A stretch of 64,000 bases of DNA, from positions 704,595-768,594 of the forward strand of contig NZ_PJKB01000001.1 of NCBI RefSeq assembly GCF_002884975.1, read 5' to 3'. The translations under genes were made by a program, and so were the position numbers. Each line of letters starts with the position of its first letter. The first letter of the stretch is position 1. Shown here piece by piece: positions 54,667 to 63,800 of the stretch. Under the pieces are notes generated by a model. It saw nothing but the letters and a program-made list of their open reading frames with translations. It was not told the origin of the DNA and ran no database searches. Source of the stretch: Akkermansia muciniphila (GTDB lineage Bacteria; Verrucomicrobiota; Verrucomicrobiia; Verrucomicrobiales; Akkermansiaceae).

Positions 54667-55596
54667 ATGAAAATTTACGGTAATATTACGGAACTGATCG
54701 GCGGCACTCCGCTGCTTGAACTGACCAATTACGAACACAAAAACGGCCTGAACGCCACCATTCTGGCCAAGCTGGAATACCTCAACCCCGCCGGCAGCGT
54801 GAAAGACCGCATTGCCCGGGCCATGATTGACGCTGCGGAAGCCTCCGGAGCCCTGAAACCGGATTCCGTCATCATTGAGCCCACCAGCGGGAACACGGGC
54901 ATCGGCCTGGCGGCGGTGGCCGCCTCCCGCGGATACCGCATCATCCTGACCATGCCTGAAACGATGAGCGTGGAACGCCGCAACCTGCTGAAGGCCTACG
55001 GCGCGGAACTGGTGCTGACGGACGGCGCGCTGGGCATGAAGGGAGCCATTGCCAAGGCGGAGGAACTGGCCGCAGGACTGCCCAACAGCTTCATCCCCGG
55101 CCAGTTCGTCAACCCGGCCAACCCGGAAGTTCATTTCCGCACCACCGGACCGGAAATCTGGAACGACACGGACGGCAAGGTGGATATCTTCGTGGCGGGC
55201 ATCGGCACCGGAGGCACAATCACGGGCGTGGGCAAGTACCTCAAATCCCGCAACCCGGAAATCCGGATCGTGGCCGTGGAGCCGTCCGCCTCCCCCGTGC
55301 TGACCCAGGGGACCGCCGGCCCCCACAAGATTCAGGGCATTGGCGCGGGCTTCGTGCCGGAAACGCTGGATACCTCCGTGTATGATGAAGTCATCACCGT
55401 CACCAATGAAGACGCCTTCGCCACCGGCAAGGAGCTGGCGCGCACGGACGGCGTGCTGACGGGCATTTCCTCCGGAGCGGCGCTCTGGGCCACCACGAGG
55501 CTGGCGGAACGCCCGGAAAACGCGGGCAAGACCATCGTGGTCCTGCTGCCGGACACGGGGGACCGCTACCTCTCCACCCCCCTGTTCACAGACTAA
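54667..55596 (+). CDS. cysK: Cysteine synthase (O-acetylserine sulfhydrylase)
   Basis: 309 residues from the ATG at 54667. It makes cysteine from O-acetylserine and sulfide. PLP Lys46 in [11 protein letters not shown], the substrate loop [10 protein letters not shown], the phosphate-binding loop [10 protein letters not shown], and the late [10 protein letters not shown] are present. It sits in the operon after metY, both using sulfide. thiE begins 19 bases later. Confidence 0.95.
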   Translation: MKIYGNITELIGGTPLLELTNYEHKNGLNATILAKLEYLNPAGSVKDRIARAMIDAAEASGALKPDSVIIEPTSGNTGIGLAAVAASRGYRIILTMPETMSVERRNLLKAYGAELVLTDGALGMKGAIAKAEELAAGLPNSFIPGQFVNPANPEVHFRTTGPEIWNDTDGKVDIFVAGIGTGGTITGVGKYLKSRNPEIRIVAVEPSASPVLTQGTAGPHKIQGIGAGFVPETLDTSVYDEVITVTNEDAFATGKELARTDGVLTGISSGAALWATTRLAERPENAGKTIVVLLPDTGDRYLSTPLFTD

Positions 55597-55615
55597 TCCT
55601 TCCCATTCCGTTACC

Positions 55616-56230
55616 ATGAAAGAATTCAACCTCCATCTCTACCTGGTCACTGATGAAGCGGCCAAATGCCGCCACAGCCTTCTGGAAACCGTCCAGAGGG
55701 CGGTGGACGGCGGCGTCACCATCGTGCAGTACCGCTCCACCAATCCGGACGCGGGCACCTGCTACCGGGAAGCCCTGCCCATCCGGGACTTCCTGGCGTC
55801 CCGCGGCGTCCCTTTCATCGTCAACAACCGCATTGACCTGGCCCTGGCGCTGGACGCGGACGGCGTCCACATCGGCCAGCGCGATCTTCCTGTTCCTGCC
55901 GTCAGGGCCATGATTGGCCCGGACAGGATTCTGGGGCTTTCCGTCTCCAACGCGGACCAGCTCCGCGCCGTAGACGCCGCCCTGGTGGACTACCTGGGCA
56001 TGGGGCCTGTCTTTCCCACCATCTCCAAGCTGAACGCGCCGCCCGTGCTGGGCGTGGACGGCTTCACCGCCCTGGCCTCACAGTCACCCCTGCCCGTCGT
56101 CGCTATTGGCGGGCTGGACGTGGAGCGCGCCCGTCTGGTGCGCTCCACGGGAGCGGCGGGCGGCATTGCCGCCGTCTCCGCCATTTGCGGAGCGGAAGAC
56201 CCGGAAGCCGCCGCACGGGCGCTGGCCTGA
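55616..56230 (+). CDS. thiE: Thiamine-phosphate synthase
   Basis: 204 residues. It joins hydroxymethylpyrimidine diphosphate to hydroxyethylthiazole phosphate. A TIM barrel with LYLVTDEA, VTIVQYRS, the diphosphate residues in FIVNNRIDLALALDADGVHI with GQRDL, YLGMGPVFPT, and the phosphate motif VVAIGGL. Position 39-41 reads QYRS where most ThiE proteins have QLR(D/E)K. It is in line after cysK, with thiM following 46 bases later. No thiamine riboswitch is seen, so expression may depend on the upstream promoter. Confidence 0.92.
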   Translation: MKEFNLHLYLVTDEAAKCRHSLLETVQRAVDGGVTIVQYRSTNPDAGTCYREALPIRDFLASRGVPFIVNNRIDLALALDADGVHIGQRDLPVPAVRAMIGPDRILGLSVSNADQLRAVDAALVDYLGMGPVFPTISKLNAPPVLGVDGFTALASQSPLPVVAIGGLDVERARLVRSTGAAGGIAAVSAICGAEDPEAAARALA

Positions 56231-56276
56231 CCGTCCGCCCTGCGGAAATAACGGGACACCAAGTATCCTTCATGCC

Positions 56277-57092
56277 ATGCCTTCATCAACTGACCTCGTC
56301 CATGCCGTCTCCGCCGATCTGGAAAAAATCCGGGAGGCGGCCCCATTGGTTCTCTCTCTGACCAATTCCGTTGTCCAGCCCCTGACGGCCAACCTGCTGC
56401 TGGCCGCAGGAGCCGTTCCCGCCATGCTCAACGATGCGGAGGAAGCCGTGGAAATGCTCCGTGGCGGAACAGGCGCCCTGCTGGTCAACCTGGGCACCGT
56501 GACGCGCGAACAGGGAACCGTCATGCAGACGGCGGTGCAGGAAGCCAACCGGCTGGGCATTCCCTGGGTGCTGGACCCTGTGGCCGTGGGGGCTCTTTCC
56601 CTGCGCACACGGCTGGCTGAGCAGTTGAAGGAAAGGCGGCCCCGCATCATCCGCGGGAACGCCTCTGAAATCATGGCCCTGGCCGGCTATTCCTCCGTCA
56701 CGAAAGGCCCGGAAAGCACCAGCTCCAGCGCAGACGCCCTGCAGGCGGCCAGAGAACTGGCCCTGCACACGGGGGCGGCTGTCCTCGTCACGGGCCGCAC
56801 GGACTATTCCACGGACGGCCGCCAGGTCATTGCCACGGAAAACGGACATGCCATGATGTCCCGCGTCACGGGAGTGGGCTGTTCCATGGGCGCGCTGGCC
56901 GCCGCCTGCGCCGCCGTCTCCCCTTCCCCTCTCCAGGCTGCCGTCTCCACGGCCGTATTGATGGGCATTGCGGGGGAAATGGCCTTTGAACAAAGCCCTG
57001 TTCCGGGCTCTTTTGCCGTCTCCCTGCTGGACAACCTGTACACCCTTTCTCCGGAAGAAATTGCCCGGAGAGCGCGCATTCTTCCTCTTTAA
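56277..57092 (+). CDS. thiM: Hydroxyethylthiazole kinase
   Basis: 271 residues from the ATG at 56277. It phosphorylates 4-methyl-5-hydroxyethylthiazole for thiamine salvage. Motifs are LTNSVVQPLTANLLLAAGAV with PAMLND, the strand WVLDPVAVGA, IIRGNASEIMAL, and the catalytic-cysteine loop VTGVGCSMGALAA. Together with thiE it makes a thiamine salvage pair; the rest of thiamine synthesis (thiC, thiD, thiG) is not in the window. Confidence 0.93.
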   Translation: MPSSTDLVHAVSADLEKIREAAPLVLSLTNSVVQPLTANLLLAAGAVPAMLNDAEEAVEMLRGGTGALLVNLGTVTREQGTVMQTAVQEANRLGIPWVLDPVAVGALSLRTRLAEQLKERRPRIIRGNASEIMALAGYSSVTKGPESTSSSADALQAARELALHTGAAVLVTGRTDYSTDGRQVIATENGHAMMSRVTGVGCSMGALAAACAAVSPSPLQAAVSTAVLMGIAGEMAFEQSPVPGSFAVSLLDNLYTLSPEEIARRARILPL

Positions 57093-57127
57093 ACCGTTAC
57101 GCATCCACCCCGGAACCGGGGAAAAGC

Positions 57128-57161
57128 AGCGCGCCGCACTCCCTCCGGAATACGGCGCGCT
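57128..57161 (-). terminator. Terminator of the S6 protease gene
   Basis: On the minus strand AGCGCGCCG pairs with CGGCGCGCT across a 16-base loop and is followed by GCTTTTCC, about 18 bases past the stop at 57179. It may also slow transcripts from thiM. Confidence 0.6.
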
Positions 57162-57178
57162 GAATTTACAGGCCTTTT

Positions 57179-60100
57179 TTATTTGTTCCGCGGAACGGAA
57201 CGGCGCAGGAACACCGCGCCCAGCGCAGCCATCAGCAGCATGCAGGAAGAGGGTTCAGGCACGGGAGCTGGCGCCGTAGCCGTAAACGCCGGTGCTATGG
57301 CTGAAGAAGCTTCCGGGGCCGCATTCGGCGTCCACACCATGCTCATTTCCTTGGAATCCTCGTTCTTCTGGAGGCTCCACTGGCCGTACGCCGCGTAATC
57401 CCCGGCGGCGGACGCATCCAGCGTGAAATTACCCGTCAGGGTCGCGTTCGCTCCCCCTTCAATGAAGTTCAGGATGTGGGAGGTTCCCCAGAAACCGGTG
57501 GAATAGTCAAGGCTCAACGCCGCCAGCTTCAGTTTGGCTCCCGCGTCAATCTGGAAGACGCCGGACTGGAGCATCAGGCTGTTGCACGCCAGCTCGCCCC
57601 CTGCGGAACCGCCCATGGTCAAGGTCAGTTCAAACACAGCCCCGGCTTCCATGACCGTGTTTCCGGACAAGGTGGCGGAACCGGAAAGGATGCCTCCGTT
57701 CTTCACCAGAATATTATTCCCCAGGCTGACCGTGCCCGCATCCGTCCCCAAGCCTCCCAGTACCAGGCAGCCACCGGAATTGACCGTCGCCATCCCCGTC
57801 CCGAGAGCCTGGTTGGAGGCCGCTGCCAGCGTTCCCCCATTGACGGACGTTCCGCCGGAATAGGTATTCTTTCCGGATAAGACCATGATCCCCTCTCCTG
57901 TCTTGGCAACGGAGCCCTTTGCTCCGGAGTAATTGACGATGTTGGCTGATACTTTTAAATCCGCCTCCGCCGTGCCGCGCTCCACCGCAAAGACAGCAGG
58001 ACTGCCTCCCCTCAGCTTGACATTGACCGTCCTGATTTCCGAGGCCCTGTCCGCCGCCCTTACCTGGAAAACGGTATCCGTCCAGACCTCCATGCTTCCC
58101 TTCGCCACGCCGTCCAGCGTCCCTCCTGCCAGGGTGACGGTCATGTTCCGGAAAGTCTGGTTCCTGGTATCATTCTGGAACAGGGTTCCTCCGTTAATTT
58201 CCACATGGCTGACGCAGGTCTCATTTCCCGAATTGCCGAAACAGTCCACCCCGCGCAGGGAAACCGTTGCGCCCCGGTTGATAACCAGCCCTCCGCGGAT
58301 GATACCTTCCTCACCTCCTGAAATAAGCATCAGCGTTCCTTCATTGACCGTAGTTCCTCCGGTATAAGCCTGGCGTTTCTGCACGGCGAGCATTCCGGAA
58401 CCGTTTTTCACGAGGCGGCCCGTCCCGGATATTTGCAAATTAACGGAGCCGGCGCGGGGGGAATTGAAAGCGAGAGTTCCATTGTTGACAATCGTTCCCG
58501 TACCCAGGGAACCGTCTTTTTCCCCGTCACCCACGGCGAGCGTCCCCGCATCAATGACGGTACCTCCGGAATAGGAATTGGCCCCGGTCAGCACCAGCGT
58601 TCCTTCCCCGGTTTTCACAAGAGAGCCGGTTCCTGAAATAACGCCGGATTCCGTCGCGGAACCGGAGTCCACTTCCGCCCTCATGACGGCCCTGGAACCG
58701 GATAGAGCCACGTTCCCGCTGTGACTGCCGCCGGAAAGAATGGCATACGTCCCTCCGTCCGCCACGTTCACGGAAGATCCAACTTCCGCATGGCCTCCCG
58801 CCGTGAACCGCGCACCGCTCTCCACATTCACCGTTCCGGTGGCAAAGAGGGCCGTCTCCCAGTCGTTCTCATCCACATAGCCGCCCGCGTGCAGGGCATG
58901 CACCCCGGCTACCTTCACCTCACCTCCCTGCACCGTCCACGTCCCGGTATTGAGAATATGCCCGGACAGGTTCCAGACGGAACCTTCTCCCGTGACGGGC
59001 GCGTACACCACATGAAGCTGGCCGTCCTTCAAGGCCCCTCCGTCCATGAAGCCTCCAAGATAGTCCTGCGCCCCGTTCCCCGTAAACGTGAATGTCACGG
59101 CGGTATTCGCACGGAAATTGCCGAAGCAGGCTCCGGAATCCAGATGCGTGATGGTATTCAGCGTCAAATTATGCCCGTACATGTCCACCACGCCCCCGCG
59201 GTGGCCGAAGATGAACTCCCCGGACACTTGGTTTTCCCCGGCAAGGCGCACCATTACTCCGCCCCCGTTCAGCTTCACGTTACGGGCCGCGTAGCCGTCC
59301 CTGTCCAGAATCAGATTTCCGCCGCCGCCCACGTTGATGTCCGCCGCATTGTTCCCGTGGCCGCTGACGATCAAATCGCCTTCCCCAATCTTCCTCCACT
59401 CGTCTCCGGAGGCTCCGGTCAGCAAGGTGGTGACCGCAGCTCCCTTGTTCACCACAAAGCCCGCCGTATTCAGGCGGCGGGAAGAATCGCCCCCGTCGCT
59501 CAGCACGTAATCGCGGTTGAAGGTGAGGGAACCCGCTCCGGTATCCACGGACCCCTGGAGCACGATTGTGCCGCCGGAGCCGTCAAAAATCAGATTATTG
59601 CAGGCGTTCAACTGCTCATTTGTAGCTTGTGTACCTTTCGTGGAGGTATCCCCGCGTAATCCGGCCGCCAATCCGGTGTAATCCGTAGTCACGCCTCCCT
59701 GCACAAAGGTCCCGTTGCCGTCCGCATCCGTCACGTTCCACAGTACGTCACCGCTCGCCGCAACGCTTATGGTACGGTTGAAGCTGTCCACGTAATCGCT
59801 GGCCCACTGGTTGCCGGAACGCATCTGGGTAAACTGTCCATACCCGCTTCCACTGGCAGACTGTGCCGCACCTACCCACTCCCACTTGCCGGAATTCTCA
59901 TTGTACACATAGCACGGGCTTCCACTATCCCCTGACAATCCACCGGAAGGCAATGGATTGGACTCCGAAGGCTTCTTGAAATTGTACCAGAACCGGTAAG
60001 CCGGATAGGTCTTGGCATTTTCTGGGTCCGGCTCTCCTGTTCCCGGAGCGCTGGCCTGCCCCTCAAAAACAAGGGTTCCTCCGGTCAAATAGCCATAAGA

Positions 60101-60676
60101 GGCATCAATCTTTTCCTGTTTGCCGTTTCCTGTGGCGACAGCCTGAACTCCGGAACCAGCTCTCATGACCAGCCTCCCTTTCATGTTGTCCAGGTATTCC
60201 GGGTCAGTCAGGTAAGGTGCGTATTCCGCCTCCGTCACGATCTTGCTCAATCGCTGCACACGGTAGTCGTATGTCAAATCGGACTTATCACCCCATGCAT
60301 CCTTTCTCGTAACGCTGCGGTAGGAATCGTAAAAAGGAGTTCCTTGCTTGGCACCGAAACGAACCGTAAAGGAAACGAAATGGTTATAATAATCATGTGA
60401 TACGGTGGCGATGAAGCCGGGACCGCCCACCAGCGCGGCCTCCCCGATATGGGCATCCGCCACGCCGTCAAAATTCATCATTTGGGGGATAGTTCCCACG
60501 TAATCGCCATTCTTGTCGTAGATGGCGACGTCTTTGGCATTCACGTCAAAAATGCCCCGGTTTTCCGCGAAATCACGGTAGGTCTGAACATCAAACGAGT
60601 CAGACATCAACCCGCCATAGGCGGGAGTGAGGAGGCAGGCCGCCCCCAGCAGCCCGGAATAATGATGAACATTCAT
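57179..60676 (-). CDS. S6-type serine protease fused to passenger-repeat beta helix with PEP-CTERM anchor
   Basis: 1165 residues with an N-terminal signal (about 1-22). Residues 30-300 match the peptidase S6 (IgA protease/SPATE) pattern: His94 in FIATVSHDYYNHFV, Asp137 in the S6 string DYRVQRLSKIVTE, and the serine GLSGDSGSP with Ser251. All three catalytic residues appear intact. The rest is a long array of autotransporter-associated beta-strand repeats, such as VKTGEGTLVLTGANSYSGGT and AKTGEGIMVLSGKNTYSGGT. Instead of an autotransporter beta-barrel the protein ends in PVPEPSS, a hydrophobic stretch and RR, a PEP-CTERM signal processed by exosortase. It is probably a surface protease attacking host proteins. 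Confidence 0.78.
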   Translation of the reverse strand: MNVHHYSGLLGAACLLTPAYGGLMSDSFDVQTYRDFAENRGIFDVNAKDVAIYDKNGDYVGTIPQMMNFDGVADAHIGEAALVGGPGFIATVSHDYYNHFVSFTVRFGAKQGTPFYDSYRSVTRKDAWGDKSDLTYDYRVQRLSKIVTEAEYAPYLTDPEYLDNMKGRLVMRAGSGVQAVATGNGKQEKIDASYGYLTGGTLVFEGQASAPGTGEPDPENAKTYPAYRFWYNFKKPSESNPLPSGGLSGDSGSPCYVYNENSGKWEWVGAAQSASGSGYGQFTQMRSGNQWASDYVDSFNRTISVAASGDVLWNVTDADGNGTFVQGGVTTDYTGLAAGLRGDTSTKGTQATNEQLNACNNLIFDGSGGTIVLQGSVDTGAGSLTFNRDYVLSDGGDSSRRLNTAGFVVNKGAAVTTLLTGASGDEWRKIGEGDLIVSGHGNNAADINVGGGGNLILDRDGYAARNVKLNGGGVMVRLAGENQVSGEFIFGHRGGVVDMYGHNLTLNTITHLDSGACFGNFRANTAVTFTFTGNGAQDYLGGFMDGGALKDGQLHVVYAPVTGEGSVWNLSGHILNTGTWTVQGGEVKVAGVHALHAGGYVDENDWETALFATGTVNVESGARFTAGGHAEVGSSVNVADGGTYAILSGGSHSGNVALSGSRAVMRAEVDSGSATESGVISGTGSLVKTGEGTLVLTGANSYSGGTVIDAGTLAVGDGEKDGSLGTGTIVNNGTLAFNSPRAGSVNLQISGTGRLVKNGSGMLAVQKRQAYTGGTTVNEGTLMLISGGEEGIIRGGLVINRGATVSLRGVDCFGNSGNETCVSHVEINGGTLFQNDTRNQTFRNMTVTLAGGTLDGVAKGSMEVWTDTVFQVRAADRASEIRTVNVKLRGGSPAVFAVERGTAEADLKVSANIVNYSGAKGSVAKTGEGIMVLSGKNTYSGGTSVNGGTLAAASNQALGTGMATVNSGGCLVLGGLGTDAGTVSLGNNILVKNGGILSGSATLSGNTVMEAGAVFELTLTMGGSAGGELACNSLMLQSGVFQIDAGAKLKLAALSLDYSTGFWGTSHILNFIEGGANATLTGNFTLDASAAGDYAAYGQWSLQKNEDSKEMSMVWTPNAAPEASSAIAPAFTATAPAPVPEPSSCMLLMAALGAVFLRRSVPRNK
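59129..59306 (-). repeat. 178-bp tract duplicated in the neighbouring surface gene
   Basis: This stretch and 63823-64000 match at 175 of 178 positions by eye, with 135 bases in a row identical (59156-59290). It encodes part of the beta-helix of both proteins. Other parts of the two genes are less similar. Confidence 0.8.
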
Positions 60677-60723
60677 AAGAAATTGAAATTAAGTTATGAT
60701 TAAACAAGGAACAGGCAAGTCTG

Positions 60724-60790
60724 CCGCACTTCCCATCTTCCAGTCCAGACCGTTTTCACGAACATCCGGCAGGGCTTCGGGAAGTGCGGC
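60724..60790. repeat. 11-bp inverted repeat between the two surface genes
   Basis: GCCGCACTTCC (60724-60734) and GGAAGTGCGGC (60780-60790) are perfect complements 45 bases apart, between the end of the right-hand gene and the start of the S6 protease gene. No T tract follows on the minus strand, so it could be a weak terminator, an operator or chance. Confidence 0.35.
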
Positions 60791-60807
60791 GGGGTTCTTC
60801 ATCAGGC

Positions 60808-63800
60808 TCACCGCACACGGCGGCGGAAGATACACGTCCCCAGGCCTGCCAGCACCAGCAGCGCGGAGGAAGGTTCCGGAACCGGCGCAGGAGACGGAGC
60901 CGCGAGCAACGCCGCAGTTTCCGAATGGTCCAAAACGGCCTCGGCATTGGGAGTCCAGACCATGTTCACGGTTTTGGAATCCTCATCGCCCTGGAGGGAC
61001 CAGGACCCATAGGAGCCATAATTTCCGGCTCCGGACAGGTCCAGCGTAAACGCCCCCTTCAAACTGGCGTTCGCGCCGCCTTCTATCAGGTTCAGGATAT
61101 GGGAGGTCCCCCAGAAGTCGGAGGAATAATCCAGAGACACCGCCGCCAGCTTCAGCTTGGCTCCCGCGTCAATCTGGAAAACGCCGGACTGGAGCATCAG
61201 GCTGTTGTACGCCAGTTCATCCCCGGCGGCCCCTCCCATGGACAGGGTGAATTCCAGCATGGACCCGGCATTCAAGGTAGTATTCCCGGACAGGGTGGCG
61301 GAACCGGAAAGAATGCCGCCGCTCTTCACCAGAATATCATTTCCAAGAGAAACGGAAGCCAAATCCGTTCCCAGGCCCCCAAGCGCCAAACGTGCGCCGG
61401 AGTTGACCGCCGCCAAACCGGTTCCCAGAGCCTGGTTGGAGGCCGCTACCAGCGTTCCCCAGTTAACCGTGGTTCCTCCTGAATAGGTATTTCTGCCGGA
61501 AAGCACCATGATCCCGGCCCCTTTCTTAATGAAGGAGCCCTTCACCCCGGAAGAGTTGATGATGTTGGACGAGACATTCAGGTCAGACGCAGACTTGCCG
61601 CGTTCCACCATGAACACCGTCGGATTGGCGTCCCGCAACAGCACGTTGATGTTCCTGATTTCCGAGGCTTTGTCCGCGGCTTTCACATTAACCACAGCCT
61701 TCGTCCAGATATCCATGCGGCCTCCCGTAACGCCATCCACTACAGCGCCCTTCAGGTTAAACACCGTATTCTGGAACGTCTGGTTGGCTTTGTCTCCAAA
61801 ATACAGGGTGCCTCCTGTGATATTCACGTTCTTCACGGAAGCGTTCCCTCCGGAATAACCGAAGCTGTCGCCGCCCTTCAACGTCACCTGCGCCCCCTCC
61901 TGAATGGCAAGGTTCCCGCGGATCATTCCGTTGGCACCGCCGTAGCCCAGCACAAGCGCGCCTTCATTCACGGTGGTTCCTCCCGTATAGGAAAGCATCT
62001 TCTGGATGGTAAGCGTGCCGGAGCCGTTCTTCACCAGAGCTCCGCTGCCGGATACATTGACGTTCACGGCAACGGCATCAGAGCGGTTGAAGGCCAGCAC
62101 CCCGTTGTTGACCACAGCCCCGGTCCCCAGGGAACCGCTGGTTCCGCCATCGCCCACAGTGAGCGTTCCTGCGGCAATTGTCGTTACTCCGCTGTAGGAA
62201 TTATTACCCGTCAGCACCAGTTCCCCGGCGCCTTTCTGGATCAATGCCCCTGTTCCGGAAATGGCGTTTCCCGCCGTCATCTTGTCCGTCCTGTTGAACG
62301 CCAGCATGCCGTCATTCACAACGGCGCCCGTTCCCAGGGAACCGGCTGTTCCTCCATTGCCTACCGTCAGGAAAGCTCCGGACAAAATGCGCGTTTCACC
62401 GGAATAAGTATTATCCGCCGCCAGGATGACTCCGCCTGAGGTCTCCATTCCCTGCGTATCCACCGTCATGGCATGGGCCCCTCCCAGGGAGCTGGCTACC
62501 GTCAGCGTTCCGCCGCCGCCGAACAGGTAACCCTGCGTTCCGGCCGTCACGGAACCGGATAGGACGGCCTGGCCGTCCGCCCCGATGTAAACGGAATCCA
62601 ATCCCATTCCGCCCAGGTCCAAACCCGACGTGCGGTCACCGGACAGCAGCAGTACGCCACCGGACGCATTGGACACGTGCGCCAGGGCTGCATCCACTTC
62701 CGCTCCAAGGGAAAACGAGGTTCCGTATTTGACGAGCACGTTCTTGTTCTCCAGGCCAAGGGAACGCACGTCCGTATAGGCAAGCCGTACTCCCCCATTC
62801 AACTCAATGGCGCCGGAAAAGGCGGCTCCGCCTTCCGAATCACTGTTATGCGCATTGGCAAGCACCACGGTGCCCGTATTGGATCCGTTGCCGATGGACA
62901 AGGTGCCGGAACCGCTGAGCTTCAAGTTCACCGTCAGCGTTCCTCCTCCCCCGCCCAGAGACCAGCCACCGTCCGCGGTCCAGCCGGATAGAACATCCGT
63001 GGTCCCGGACGTTCCCAAATTCACTTCTCCCGCCGCACCGATGGACAAGTTCCTGAACCCGGCCAAACCGGAAATAGCCGCCTGGTCTTCCAGCAGCACG
63101 AACGTGCCGGAGGACTTCTGGTCCAGCTTTCCGGCAATAGAGGAAAAACCGGCGCCATCCACAGACAGGGCTCCGGCGGCATCCAGTGTCCAGACAGCCT
63201 GGCCGAGGGCTCCGGCGGAAGAAGCGCGCACCAGCCCCCCTTCTACCGTGGCAGTTCCGGAAAAACTGTTATTCCCGTTCTTCAAAAGCAGGGTTCCTTC
63301 CCCGGTTTTCACGAGGGAACCGGCACCTGAAATCACGCCGGACTCCGTTGCGGAACCGGAATCCACTTCTGCGCGCAGCATGGATGCGGCACCGGACAAC
63401 ACAACGTTTCCGCTATGGTCTCCCCCGGCCAGCACGCCATACGTGCCTCCGTCATCCACCTGAACGGCGGAAACTACCAGGGAATGGCTGCCGGTGGTAA
63501 ACCGGGCGCCGCTGTTCACCAGCACTGTTCCGGTGGAAAAAGCGGCCATCTGCCAGTCATTCTCATCCACATAGCCTCCCGCGTGCAGGGTGAGGGCTCC
63601 GGCTATTTTCACCTCACCTCCCCGCACCGTCCACGTCCCGGTATTGAGAATGTGCCCGGACAGGTTCCAGACGGAACCTTCTGCCGTGCCGGGTGTGTAT
63701 ACTACATTCATCAGGCCCCGGGAAGCGGCCTCTCCGTCCCGTAAAGACCCCAGGAATGTCTGTTCCCCGGAACCTGTAAACGTAAACGTTACAGTGGAAC

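Noticed and set aside
55597..55615. Thiamine pyrophosphate riboswitch before thiE
   Set aside because: The gap to cysK is only 19 bases and holds no CTGAGA-type element.
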